64,000 bases of DNA, from NCBI RefSeq assembly GCF_025698545.1, contig NC_068569.1:13330001-13394000 (forward strand), in the 5' to 3' direction. This document shows positions 13,121 to 24,667 of the stretch, in pieces. The notes below the pieces were generated by a model that did not search any database, had not been told where the DNA came from, and saw only the letters and a list, made by a program, of their open reading frames with translations. The first letter of the stretch is position 1. Each line of letters opens with the position of its first letter. The stretch is from Gossypium raimondii (taxonomy: Eukaryota > Streptophyta > Magnoliopsida > Malvales > Malvaceae). The translations under genes and the position numbers were made by a program.

Positions 13121-13663
13121 AAGAATTGCAAGTTATTGCTGAGGAAGCGAGTGGCCTCGGATTCATCAGAGATAGAACCGAACCAAATGCAGCTATTATG
13201 CTTGTAAACTCTTAACACTGACTTTAACAGGGAATTTGTTGGATGTCATTTGTTAAGATGTGGTTGGTGTTTATTTACGTTGTAGAAGAATTTAGTTGCC
13301 TGTGGTTGGTGTTTTTACTTTGTTCTTAGTTGAACTCAGTGCCCTTGTGCCATCATTGTACAATTCGTAATCACGCATTTATGATTTATCCCTTCACAAA
13401 AAAAAAAAAAAAACTCAAAGCTCTGCTGTTATTGCTATGTTAACTGCAATTTCTCTCCATTCAAGCAAATACGAATCAACATGTACCATGAAAGGAGGTT
13501 GAAATATGGAGGATGAAAATCTGCCATAGAAAGTGCAAAAACAACAAGAACAAAAAATGAAGGAAAATGCAAATTACTGAAAAAGAAAATATTTGAAACT
13601 ACTTATCTAATGTCCACCCAGCAAAAACCATAGCTAGCAAACCTTAAAAACTCTTGGTTTTGT
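13121..13663. other. Intergenic between convergent genes (two 3' UTR regions)
   Basis: This is the shared downstream region of GID8 (plus) and the small minus-strand gene. It contains an A-run of 15 or more at about 13398-13413. No additional coding frame is credible. Confidence 0.5.
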
Positions 13664-13960
13664 TTACGACTTGACCCGAAGAACATAAACCAATATAATA
13701 TCATTCTGGCACTCAGAACAATCCTGAATTCGAGCAAGTTCGATCGTATTCACTTCAACACCCGAATGGCAATAACCATCGTCAAAATTGAGAGCATAAC
13801 TTGAAGGATCATACTGGAACTTGAACTGTTTTTTGTTGCCCCTACCCTTCAAAGCTTTCTTCATCGCTGCTTTCGCTCTCCAGAAAAGACTTCTGCATTG
13901 CTTCTTGCCATAACTATTCACCCATTCCAATTTCCCCATGAAATCTATATAAGCTCCCAT
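13664..13960 (-). CDS. Small conserved plant protein of unknown function (98 aa)
   Basis: Intronless frame starting at the ATG at 13960 (MGAYIDFMGKLEWVNSYGKK). Upstream in-frame codons lack another ATG. The protein is basic in the middle (RAKAAMKKALKGRGNKKQ) and carries the phrase KFQYDPSSYALNFDDGY, which I recall from a family of small plant proteins with a YDPxSYALNFDDG motif and no assigned function. No signal peptide or membrane segment is visible. It ends ..DIILVYVLRVKS. The convergent arrangement with GID8 and the family motif support a real gene. Function not known to me. Confidence 0.72.
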   Translation of the reverse strand: MGAYIDFMGKLEWVNSYGKKQCRSLFWRAKAAMKKALKGRGNKKQFKFQYDPSSYALNFDDGYCHSGVEVNTIELARIQDCSECQNDIILVYVLRVKS

Positions 13961-15513
13961 TTTATCTCCGACTAGAAGCAAAACTCAATGACCCTTTAGG
14001 CTAAAATGTATAGAGACAAAAAGAGGAAGAAAACAGAGGGTTTTATATAAAGGAATGGTTTGCAAATCCAGTTATATGATGCAAAATAAGAGGGTTATGA
14101 GATAAAAGAAAAATGAAAGTGGGAGCAGAATACAGGCTACAATGGAGTGTAATCTTTCTTTTTGTCTTTCAAAGAAGCTGCGCAGCTACACTTGCCAATC
14201 TCAACAGAAACACTGCTTTTCCTTTCTTCGGGAATTACATTGGGTTGCTAAAATTCCATCCAAAAAAGTGAATAACAAATAGAAAACGAAACCACACAAA
14301 AAAAAGTGTTAAAATGGGGAATAGAGCCGTCCTATGGTTGTAGTATCAGCATCAGATATGAGAGTCTTTGATTCAACTACTACCTCACTCCTTAATCCCT
14401 GTTGTAAAATCTTTTTACGTTTTATTGAGGTGACTAGTTACATGTAAGTAGATTTTTCTGTTCACAGAATTTTATATTAGCCATATTTTTTATATCTTTC
14501 ACACCCAAATTTCTGTTTTGATATCTGATTCTGAATCTCTGATGAGATTGGATTTTATGGCTTTTTTATTTTCATAAACGGTCATTTTCTTTTTGAAACA
14601 TAAAGAGTGAAATTTAAAACATCACACACATATATATATATCAGCAATATATTTTTGAAGTGATCCATCAAAGTCAAAGTATCCCTATTAAGACGATAGA
14701 AATATTGAGGCAATGTGATGGTTTTGCATAATCTTCTCCACTTATACTACTTTGTATCTCTTTTTTGTATTCATCTTTAAAGCCATTTTACTTTAATATA
14801 TTCTCAGTAAAAATTCCCTTTTGTCTCATTTAACATCCCCACTCCTCAAAGTATCCTGTTTCTTTCTACTGTTTTGCCTGTTGTGGAAATGGCTGGTCCC
14901 ATGTCAGATGACAAGTCAATCTTAACCCAACTATGCAATCTTTGTCCCAAGTTTTGGCACCAATCATCTCTAGAAACTATCCCATTTCCGGCTTGTGTTT
15001 TCAAGCGGCAGGTGTTGGTCACATGGGAATATCTTCTGGTTTGGTCCATGTTTGTTGTCAACAACTGGGAAGTTTTGAAACCATGGAAATAGCTTTAGGC
15101 TTACCCTAAGATAGCAGCCAACACTATGAAGTAGCTGGATCATGTAATAATAACAACATGCAAAGCCAAAACTATTCATTCAATCATTCCCATAATTTGG
15201 ATATCTCTCTCTCAAAAATTAGCTGGATTTTCCTTGTAAACTGTGCACTCACTTTCTTTCCATGTGCCGCTGCAGGATTCCTCTGCAACAAGCTTGACCT
15301 AGCATTTAGGTCTGCTGCTATTGCTATATCCTACACACATAAGTATATATTATTAATAACATATTGGTACAATAGTGATGAAAGATGTACATAGAAGAAT
15401 ATGTCTCCAAAAGAACAAGTACTGGGTCAGACTTGAAGAAATGGGCTTTTCTTCCTGGTAGAATTATCTTGTCTAGGATTTAGATTTAGGGTTGGGCTCG
15501 TTAGTTTCTGCTT
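13961..15513. other. Intergenic, no supported gene
   Basis: Promoter side of the small minus-strand gene, then mixed sequence. The part at 14840-15130 is less AT-rich and has short open frames on both strands, but none has a recognisable motif or codon pattern, so none is called. A CA/TA microsatellite lies near 14623-14641. Confidence 0.4.
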
Positions 15514-16443
15514 ATATATATAGGGTAAACTATCAAAATAATAACATTTATTTATTTTTGGTTATAATTTAGTCCCTTAGGTTTGAAATGTTACATTTTA
15601 GTCACTTACAACATCGTATTGTAACATTTTAGTCAGCTGATGTGGCACATTAAATCATCATTTCAAACAAAAATTTTAGGTTAAACTATACTATTGGTCG
15701 CCATATGTTTTCGTTTTGAGCAATTTAATTTATTTTTTTATGTTTTTTTTAACTTTCTTTTATTTATTTATTATTATCTTCTGCTCCTCCCTTTATTTTA
15801 CTTCCTTCTCCGTCTCTTTTATGTTATTGTAACTTTACTTTTTAGTTCCTTTCTCCCTTCCCCATATTCCAATCGCGGTTTCAAAAGCTACCTCAAATGA
15901 TTTTCGTACAACTAGACCCTTAAATCCATCATATGGTTAAATGCTACACATTAACAAGCAACCTTTAGTTGCCTGTTTGACATAATTTGCGGATGTCTCA
16001 TGTTTGAAATCCCAATTCTTTGAATTATTTATTAGATCATTCAAGCGAAACAACTTTGCATATGCCTCATGTTTGAAATCCAATTTCTTTGAATTAATTA
16101 TCTGAAAAACAAAGATGGAGAAGGAGGAAAACAAGGGAGAAACAAAAGAGAATGAAAAAAAAAAGAAAGTTAAAAGAACATAAAAGAAAAAAATTAAATT
16201 GCTCAAAATGAAAAAATATGAGGATCAATTATATAATTTAACCTACAATTTTTGTTTGAAATGATATTTAACATGCCATGTCAGCTTATCGTTATACCGT
16301 TAAGGGCAATTAACGGCTCAATGACTAAAATGTTACAACATATTAACATAAGTGACTAAAACGTAATATTTCGAACATAAATGACTTAAATGTAATCTGA
16401 AATAAACAAAAGTAATCATTTTGATAATTTATCCATATATATA
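15514..16443. mobile_element. Mutator-like non-autonomous element with long TIRs and 9-bp target duplication
   Basis: The element body is 15523-16434 (912 bp). The left end begins GGGTAAACTATCAAAATAAT and the reverse complement of the right end begins GGATAAATTATCAAAATGAT. The similarity continues for more than 200 bp through GTTACATTTTAGTCACTTA / ATTACGTTTTAGTCACTTA, CATTTCAAACAAAAATT and TTTTGAGCAATTTAATTT. It is flanked by ATATATATA on both sides (15514-15522 and 16435-16443), consistent with a 9-bp Mutator-type duplication; because the flank is simple sequence this is suggestive only. No transposase frame inside. It lies between the small gene and the kelch gene. Confidence 0.75.
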
Positions 16444-17814
16444 TATTTTAAGAAGGAGTAGTTCATAGATGGACTTCGACAAAACTGCAATTGGCAGCTT
16501 GATTTGTCACAAGTTGGTTGCTGTCTGTTGTCTTAAACAACAAGAAGGTAAAAACAAAGTCCCAAAATGTTCCCACTTCTCAAATCCACATAGAGATAAA
16601 AAAAAGAAAAAAGTGGACAAAAGATTATTCTACTGGTAAGGCATGTATAAAAGATCGAATACCAGAAGTCTGCCATCAATATATATATATAAAGAAACTT
16701 TAATCACTTTATTGGCATGAAGTGAAGGACATTTCTTGATAAGCTAACTTAATTCCTTGAACAGAGTTTTATGCTGCCATAATGTGAAGCAAAAGTGCGA
16801 GAATCCAAGACGTTGTACCATGGCAGCGGTATCTCATATGGATTTGCTCCTACTCTTATTTTTATTATATTATTTTCAGTTCTTCTTTTACCAGTAAGTA
16901 CGGTTTCCAATGCATGTGCTTGTAGGAGCATGTCATCGACCTGTTTTATTTGAAAAGCTCAAAACATTGATTTAATTAATCCCAATAAAAAAATTAATTA
17001 TGGACCATGATTGTCATGATTTAAGTTTATTTTGTGTAGTGAAAGCATAAATCGAAATCTTTACTCTTTAAATATCATAGGACTCCCAAAGTTTTATTGA
17101 CCTTTAAACATATTATTGTGATGTATAAAAATATATACTATCAATACATCAAACCATTTACTACTGTTTATATGTGTTGATTAGAAAAACTTTAAAATTG
17201 TTTGAAAAATAATTAAATACAAACAAATATAAGGATATATTTACAAAATGGAAATAATCTAGGGTAGCTGAAGGGAAAAAAAGGGGATGGTGACACTGTC
17301 ATGGTAAATTTGTTGTTTTACTCTCACTGGTAAAATAAAAAGTGAAAGAAGCATTGGTAATAATAAATCCTAGCAGAGAATATATATAGACTCAAACATG
17401 ATTGACTCGCTTCTTCTGAAACTGAAGTTTTGTCCCAAACATGATTTTTATCAGCGCCATAATCAAAGCCATTACACACTGTTGAGTTCAACTAGCTAGG
17501 GAGACCTTCCACCAAATAACAAAACAATGCAACGGACAACCCTTTGCCAAAAACATTAATTCAATCAAATCAATGACGAAGAAAAAAACACGAACAAGAA
17601 AGTCCCTAGGTATCATCTCCCCGTACTTGGATCCTACGCATCCTCCACTCTCAATTCTTAGTCGATGCCTGCATACTCGACATTGTTTGTTGTGTTGTCC
17701 GCCGAATTTTTTACTCTATATCTTGCTCCAGCCTTTACATTAAATCTTCCCGTTTGACATTGAAACAAATCATAGGAATCCGGTTAGGCTTTATCACTTC
17801 TCCCTGCTACTCCG
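16444..17814. other. Intergenic and kelch-gene promoter side
   Basis: AT-rich with short TA repeats. The last 300 bases become CT- and CA-rich and probably hold the 5' UTR of the kelch gene, with a possible TATA element (CTCTATATCTTG) at 17712. No other gene recognised. Confidence 0.4.
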
Positions 17815-18951
17815 ATGGGATCATTTCCTTCCCCTTCACGACCTACCACACCACCGCCATCACCCGAATCCAATGCTTCTAGTTATCGAGTTCTCGTGGC
17901 TTTTTGTCCTAAAGAGGGAGGGTCTAATACCAACTATTTTAACTGCATACAGTGTTACAATCCGTCTAACAACACATGGAGCCATGTCAGCTTAATTCCT
18001 GATCTGCTAGAAAACCATGTCTTGAAGGGTTTCGCCATGGTTTCTCTTGGAGAGTCGATTTACATTATTGGTGGGAGGTTATGGAACAAACGGAAGCCTC
18101 AAACTTCAAGTGATTCCGCCGAGTCTGTCAATGTTTGTGTCCAAGTGTCGCCTTTAGTACTTCGATACAATGTCCGGTTGGACCAATGGTCCAAATGTGC
18201 AACATTAGGTGTACCACGTTACGATTTTGCGTGTTGTGTTTGTGACAATAAAATTTATGTGGCGGGAGGGAAATCGAACTTGGACAGTGCTAGAGGAATT
18301 TCGTCGGCTGAGGTCTATGATCCTGCCCTTGATGAATGGACTCCATTGCCTAGCATGAGCAGCTTGAGATACAAATGTGTTGGGGTAACATGGCAAGGGA
18401 AATTTTATGTGATGGGCGGTTTCGCCGAAAGGGAAAATTCGGATATAAACTTGCTGACATTTTCTCCACAGCGTAGCTCTGCGGAGGTGTTCGACACACG
18501 AACAGGGGGATGGGACCTCGCAGTGGGGATGTGGCAGCTGGATGTTCCACCTAATCAAATCGTTGCAGTGGATGGCAAGTTGTTCAGCTCTGGGGATTGT
18601 CTGAAGCCATGGAAAGGTCACATTGATGTGTATGACGGGAAGCAGAACATGTGGGATGAAGCGGATGGATCTCGTTTCCAAACTCTTAACTTACCATTCT
18701 CCACAATAAGTGGGAGTAGCAATGGAAATTGGGCACCAATAGAACGGCTTTACTTAACAATGGCACCAATCGGAACCCAATTATATTTCCTGGCAGGGTA
18801 TCGGGTGCCTGGAGAATCACCACGAACAGTTTCAATGGTCTACGCCTTTGATACATCGGCAACTATTGGTGCATGGAAGAGCTTGGAACCAACGGAGGAA
18901 GAAGGCGAAAAAGAGCTCTGCAGTCATTGTTGTGTCGTTCAACTCTCGTAA
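17815..18951 (+). CDS. Kelch-repeat protein, intronless, no F-box visible
   Basis: Single 378-aa frame from the ATG at 17815. The first 20 residues are Pro/Ser-rich. Kelch-type motifs with paired glycines and downstream YD/W signatures follow: YIIGG near 83-87, then LRYNVRLDQWSKCATLGVPRYDF; IYVAGG near 147-152, then SSAEVYDPALDEWTPLPSM; FYVMGG near 197-202, then SSAEVFDTRTGGWDLAVGMW; then KLFSSG..IDVYDGKQNMWDE and YFLAGYR..VYAFDTS..W. This fits a beta-propeller of five or six blades. Plant relatives are often F-box/kelch adaptors of SCF ubiquitin ligases, but no F-box precedes the repeats, and the short N-terminus leaves no space for one, so a substrate-adaptor role is only a possibility. The start is supported by being the first ATG in a long clean frame. 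Confidence 0.9.
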   Translation: MGSFPSPSRPTTPPPSPESNASSYRVLVAFCPKEGGSNTNYFNCIQCYNPSNNTWSHVSLIPDLLENHVLKGFAMVSLGESIYIIGGRLWNKRKPQTSSDSAESVNVCVQVSPLVLRYNVRLDQWSKCATLGVPRYDFACCVCDNKIYVAGGKSNLDSARGISSAEVYDPALDEWTPLPSMSSLRYKCVGVTWQGKFYVMGGFAERENSDINLLTFSPQRSSAEVFDTRTGGWDLAVGMWQLDVPPNQIVAVDGKLFSSGDCLKPWKGHIDVYDGKQNMWDEADGSRFQTLNLPFSTISGSSNGNWAPIERLYLTMAPIGTQLYFLAGYRVPGESPRTVSMVYAFDTSATIGAWKSLEPTEEEGEKELCSHCCVVQLS

Positions 18952-20050
18952 GCAAGTCTTAACCTTAGCCGTCGAAAGCATCTTACTTGGCCGTGGCCAT
19001 CCTCCTTTAGATTACTTAGGATTCTTATGCTGTTATAACTGATAAAAAGGTACCTTTCTGTAGTTGCCTTTGTTGGATGGTGAATTAGCATGTCTAAGTA
19101 GCTTATGTTATAACAAATAAGCTAAAGTCATGTAAAAATACCATTTACTTCTCATAAAAGCGCATTTTTTTTGGCACGTTTCGAGCCTAGAAATGGTGCT
19201 GTTTTCTAACTGAGCGCATAGCAAATGAAACAAAAAAACTGCCTCAAGTTTCTTTACGGCACATGTCAATTGGAGTAATGTGGCCCAAATAGGGTCCAAT
19301 ATCTTCATTATGAAGAAAATGGGAAAGGAGGGATTGGGTCAATGGAAAATTGGCTCAAAAAGGGAAGAGCCCAATCCCAAACCAGTAAGCGGTTTACATA
19401 GTTAAATGAACAGGCTTTTTCTGCCCTCGAAAGAAGAGAAAGTGCACCAAAACTCAGGCCGAAAAAAGCACCTAAAAGATACTATTCAGTCAAGCTTAGC
19501 AGGAGCCACCATGCTCCCTTGACCACCTGACACATAAGCCCCAGATTAGATTTGTTAAGGGGAGGTCCAAAGTCTGACTTAAAATTTTAAGAGGATTTTG
19601 GGAAAATATTAAATTTAAAAAATAAATTTGAGTAAAAATTTAAATTCATTTAAAATATAGATTGAGCTCAAATTTAAATATTTAAATTCGAATTCGATTT
19701 GATTCATTTTTAAGTTTATAATATTTTATATTATTTTCTTTTTATATATTATATAATTTATAATCTATTAAAAAAATAAACTCATACTAAATATATAATA
19801 TTACTCTAATGTAAATATTAAAACTATGACATGCGTTGAATTGAATTGAAACTGACTTGGTTGCTAGTCAAATATGTTCTCTATTTAGGAGGGATCACAA
19901 AAAAGGATCTATCAACTGTGGACTAATGATATGTTGGAACACTAAAACTGTTATGTTGGATGTCCACATAATCATATATAACACTATTTCCATGCATGGT
20001 GGGAGTCTCCGGGTTTAGGAACCATTATTTCTTTTAGAGAGATTCTGTAT
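18952..20050. other. Intergenic downstream of the kelch gene
   Basis: The kelch 3' UTR probably ends within the first few hundred bases. The remainder turns AT-rich from about 19580. No coding frame, RNA gene or well-formed repeat recognised. Confidence 0.4.
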
Positions 20051-20576
20051 TTAGAGGTTGATTGCATTCAGCAGCTCTACTAAAAAATTAGATAAATTAA
20101 TCACTTCATTAAATTTTTTATGATAAATGATTACGTGAAATGTTAATTTAAATGGTTCATTACTAATTTGATCCCTAAACTATAGCTAAAATTTCATTTT
20201 AACTTTTTTTGAAAATTTTCTTAACAATAATTCTAAAATTCTAAAATAAATATAAATTATTAAAAATTATGTTAACAATTCAATAAATTTATCCCTCAAT
20301 GTTTACAAAATTTTAACATAATTTTAATAATTTATATTTATTTTAAAATTTTTAATTTGTTTAGAATTGTTGTTAATAAAAAACTTTTAAAAATCAAAAT
20401 AATATTTTAACTATAATTTAGGGACCAATTTAATAATTAACTATTTAAACTAATGTTGCACGTTATTATTTAACAGAAAAATTTAATAAAGAGATTAATT
20501 TACACGTTCAAAATATATAAAATTAATTTACTTTCTTTTTTTCAGTAAAAAGACTGAAATGCAATTCACCCCTAAC
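20051..20576. mobile_element. Foldback MITE with arms of about 240 bp
   Basis: Left end TTAGAGGTTGATTGCATT and reverse-complemented right end TTAGGGGTGAATTGCATT are inverted copies. The arms continue through AAATTAATC.CTT.ATTAAATTTTT, GATCCCTAAACTATAG / GGTCCCTAAATTATAG and AATAAATATAAATTATTAAAA, meeting near 20300. No coding capacity. No target duplication convinced me. Confidence 0.72.
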
Positions 20577-20913
20577 TAAAAGACCTGACACTTTTTACAT
20601 TACTTTTGCTTTCATGATTTTGTATCATTCAAATCTGTTGCTCTTTCTTTCTGTCTTTATCACTGCCATTCTTCAACTCCTCCCATCAAATCCCCGGCCT
20701 CCATGTACTTTGCTACACAGAGTTGAAATAGTATGTACTTCACAAAGATTAGGAGAGGATTAAGGCTCTAAATCAAGCAGGTGAACATGAGCTAAGGTTT
20801 TTTCCTATTGGGTTGGCCCCCTTAAGTGAAATAACTCCTTGTTTTAACCCAAACCTTTAATGATTAATCATTTGGTGGAGCATACAGTTAAAAGTTGAAG
20901 TGGAAAATAAATT
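20577..20913. other. Short intergenic gap
   Basis: Unremarkable sequence between the foldback element and the solo LTR. No frame or motif stands out. Confidence 0.4.
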
Positions 20914-23158
20914 ATTACTGTAACACCTCTAACTCGTATCCCTCGTCGAAACTGGGTTACGAAATATTACCGGAGATTACAGATTAAACAGACAGAAATC
21001 TCAAACATTTTACATCATTAAAACAAGTCATCAAAGCATCATTTTAATCCAAATTATAAACTCTCCAAAATAGATTTTATAACTTCATTGACAATCAAAC
21101 CACAAAATAACTAATATTTAGACACTCTAGGTACATGCCGACACAAAGAAATAAACATCATCATATTTGAGTTCGGGATCATTGTTGGGTGCTGAATCAG
21201 CGATCAAACTTAAGTACTTAACCTGCGCACGGAAAATAAAACCGTACGCTGAATAAAAATTCAGTAGTATTTCTATAATCTGAATATTTAAAAAAATAAA
21301 AAAATAAAATATGTATAATAAAATGTTAAGCACAATTGAACATTTAAAATCACACAATACTCGATTTTCATCACTTGCTATATATAATACCTTTCCATAA
21401 TTTATTCACGTATCATTTAAATAATAGCACTATCCATTCCACAATCAATTTATGAGTACATAACTCGTGTATTCCATGTATTTACAACATATTTCACATT
21501 CTATTTTCAGTTTACTATCTCATATTCTTATTCTTAGCCCAAAGTAGATTTTATAGAATACACCGGATATACGGGACAAATACAGAGGTGCATTGTTATG
21601 CACTAATGAACAGAGAGCACTGAAGTGCTATACAGAGAACACAGATGTGCTAAACAGAGAGCATTGACGTGCTAGTAATCAGAGAGCACTAACGTGCTAA
21701 TAATCAAAGAGCACTGATGTGCTAATAATCAGAGAGCGTGCTAAATTCCTTAATGGCATGCCACTAATATCCCAGTAGTTCTAAATTCCGTCTACTTGGG
21801 CATTAAAACTGAATTTTATACATATAAAAAATAATCCAATTATCATATTTGCACAATTTCACATTTACACATATATATATATATATTCATAATATATATA
21901 TTCCAATTTAGTTCAACCAATATAATTTCATCACATATCAAGACAATCCATTTCAATTGTAAAACACAATAGTTCTCACCTCAATCACTTACTATAACAT
22001 TTAACCAAAATACAACAATTAATAATTAGATTCTAATTACAGAAATACAAACCAGGAATTCCGAGCTATTCGATGTCGAATATATTTTTCCCCTTTTTAG
22101 TCGAGAATTCCGGTACGACGCTAGTTACGAAATTAAAACAATAAAAAATCATCAATACAACACCATTCAATCTCACATTAAATATTTCAATTTTTACTTA
22201 ATATTTGCCTAAATTTCAATTTAGTCCCTAAACCGAGACTAACTTTTATTCTCAAAACTAATTTCATATTTTCATTCCATTCCCACTTTAAACTAATTTA
22301 ACTCTCTAATTTCACCATAAATCCTTAATTTTGAAATTCTCTCAATTTAGTCCCTATTAATTCAAAACCTATAATTTATTTTACGTTTAATCCATTTCTC
22401 TATTATAATTTGAAATTTTATCAATTTAATCCCTAATTCTTCAATTAATTCAACATAAACAACATCTAAAAATTTACAAACTTTCAAAATTTCAACTTAA
22501 ATCAAGTAGTATTTTGTTCTAGGATTCCAAAAACATCAAAATTATAAGAATAGAGACTAAATTAACTTACCAATCAAACCTTGAACCTTGAAATCCCAAA
22601 TTTTCTTTCTTTCCTTCCCTTTTCTTTTCTTTCCTTTCTCCCTGTTTTCGATTTGCTATTCTGTTTCTATTCTCTTTTCTATCTTTTATTTAATTATTAA
22701 TAATATAATAAATAAATATCTTTTACTTTTAATAAGCATGTACATATATTAAATACAAATGTATACATATATTGATTACACATGTATTTATAATTACCAC
22801 ACACTTGTCACTTTTTATGGTTTAATTGTTAGTTTAGTCCTTTCACCTTTTTCTATTTTATAATTAACTTTCACACCTAATTCAATTTAGTCCTAATACT
22901 CAATTAACTTTAATTTAACTAAATTCACTTAACTAAAATCCAATTGGTGATATAACTAATTCTATAAATATTTTAATAATTATTTTACGAGTCCGTTTTA
23001 CCAAGACGGAGACCCGATAATTCACTAATTCAAAAATATTTCTAAAATCAAGCTTAACTTATAATTATTAATTAATAAAATTTTCTAACTTTTTCATCGA
23101 ATTTAGTAATCTCAGATCACTGTTCTGACACTATTGAAAATTAAGCTGTTACAATTAC
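20914..23158. mobile_element. Solo LTR of a Ty3/gypsy-type retrotransposon (fossil)
   Basis: The LTR runs 20919-23153 (2235 bp), begins TGTAACACC and ends GCTGTTACA. It is flanked by perfect 5-bp target duplications ATTAC at 20914-20918 and 23154-23158. There are no internal genes and no second LTR, so it is a solo LTR. Its ends resemble those of the solo LTR at 47972-50779 (TGTAACACC start; TTTAGTxATCTC..TCTGACAC/TCCGACAC..TTACA end), so both belong to one broad family. By length and start it is perhaps Tekay/Del-like; that is from memory. Age cannot be read from LTR pairs because only one LTR remains. Confidence 0.82.
21612..21744. repeat. Tandem array of short hairpin units inside the solo LTR
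   Basis: About six units of 22-25 bp, each built on AGAGAGCACTGAAGTGCTA with small variations. Most units hold a near-palindrome (GCACTGAAGTGC, GCACTAACGTGC, GCACTGATGTGC), so each could fold into a small hairpin. The array ends in a shortened unit. Confidence 0.85.
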
Positions 23159-24667
23159 TTATTTCCTTTTGAGCCTGCTCGACATTTTCATGCTTTGTTA
23201 TCAGCTCCAGATGATGGAAGCTCACATTTATTGTTAGTCTTTGGATATTGGATCTCCTGTTGCAGTCTTCCTTTCTCTAATTTCAAACAAAGAGCTTGCA
23301 TTATTAAGATAAAAATGAAAACGGATAAAAAAAGCTGTTTGGCATGATCGTGATGAATCTAGGTATATAAATTGTATGTTAAACTGTGACGTGACCTATC
23401 TTCTTTCTTATCCTTTATTTGATGTTGTTTAAGGATCCAATCCAGATTTGATGTCTAACTAAAAAATTGATATAAGTTCTTTTGTCATCTCATCCTGATT
23501 TACTCAACTTTATTATTGTTTCTTAATCACTTAAATAATTATTTGGGCCTGAACTTGATAATTTTTTTTACATTAGAGTCTGATTTTTTTTCAAGTTAGG
23601 TCTTAAATTTGATAATTGTTTTTATATTAAAGCCTAAATTTAATAACTATTCCCAAATTAAGGATTGAACTTTAGGTTTTCAAAGACTAATTTTAGGGTC
23701 AAATTTAAGGTCTAACTTGAATAAAAAAATTCAGACCCCAATATAAAAAATATTACCAAGTTCGAGTCCTAAAATGTTATTTAACCCTTTCTTAATTATA
23801 AGATAACATGATTTTTTGTTTCACCGTGCAGTAATTTGAAGATCTTAAGCGTGATTGTATAGGAATCTAGACCGGAAATGGGGACGACAAACCTAAGACG
23901 CTGCCAGGTTAATAGGAGATTGGAATTGGCTGCCCTCTGTGTCACTGTGTGTCGTGCCGTTGTTGAAAACTGGGTGTTCGGTGCGCTGCGCTAAAGGTGC
24001 ATTTGGTAGGTTGAACTTTACAGTATAGCTTATACTGTTATATCCCAAAATAATATAACATTGTTTAGGCTGCCTCCTAAGTATCTTAAATTAGGGCATA
24101 GTCTTAAATTTTAGACTAATTTATTTCTACTTTTTATTATTTTAATCAATTTAGTACTTTATTTATAAAATATTATGAAACCTTCCTTCAATCAAATTTC
24201 CAATGTATATTTTTTATGCTGTGATTTCTAAATCCATCCAACTCAAGCAAAAAGCCAAAACATTCTAATTAATTAGTCAATTTCAACTCTTTAATTTGCC
24301 TCTCATTCCAATGAAAAAAATTTAATTTACAAATACCCAGAATTTTGTTTGTTTGTTCTTCCACCAACAAATTAATGACACAGAAATAACAAGTTGTACT
24401 GTAATAGTAGCAAAAGAAATAGAAAACCTTCAAGTTCTTTACTCCCAGCCAGGTCACTTCATGTAAAGATAGCGCACATGCTTTCCTCACCAGTCTCCAG
24501 TTTAAGTAGTTAAAGAAGCTTTGATTCTGATGTAAAAGCCTTAAGTACTGCCACAACTTCATGACTATACAAAAGCCCGTTCTTTCTCTCCCTCATAGAG
24601 AGCTACGCCATGAGATTTGAGTAAGAGCTACATTTTCGTTCTTTTTCTATTTTTTTTATCAACAAAA
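23159..24667. other. Intergenic, with promoter side of the following membrane-protein gene
   Basis: Contains the foldback element listed separately and otherwise no coding frame. The stretch 24560-24667 likely includes the 5' UTR of the next gene. Confidence 0.4.
23531..23786. mobile_element. Foldback MITE (about 255 bp)
   Basis: Left arm TAAATAATTATTTGGGCCTG then AACTTGATAAT..TTACATTAGAGTCTGA; reverse-complemented right arm TAAATAACATTTTAGGACTC then GAACTTGGTAAT..TATATTGGGGTCTGA. The arms continue through TCAAGTTAG.xCTTAAATTTG. No coding capacity. Ends approximate. Confidence 0.6.

Noticed and set aside
14846-15092. Overlapping open frames on both strands in a less AT-rich patch
   Set aside because: No domain, no splice partner and no family resemblance on either strand. 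A long non-coding RNA could be here, but nothing in the sequence shows it.
16749-16931. 60-codon minus-strand frame containing ANPYEIPLPWYNVL
   Set aside because: Slightly protein-like composition but no recognisable family, no neighbouring exon, and too short to support.
18205-18681. 158-codon frame antisense to the kelch gene
   Set aside because: Shadow of a real coding region; the composition follows the opposite strand and no motif is present.
20919-23153. Full-length retrotransposon instead of a solo LTR
   Set aside because: Perfect 5-bp duplications lie directly at both ends of a single TG..CA unit, with no internal coding region or second LTR.
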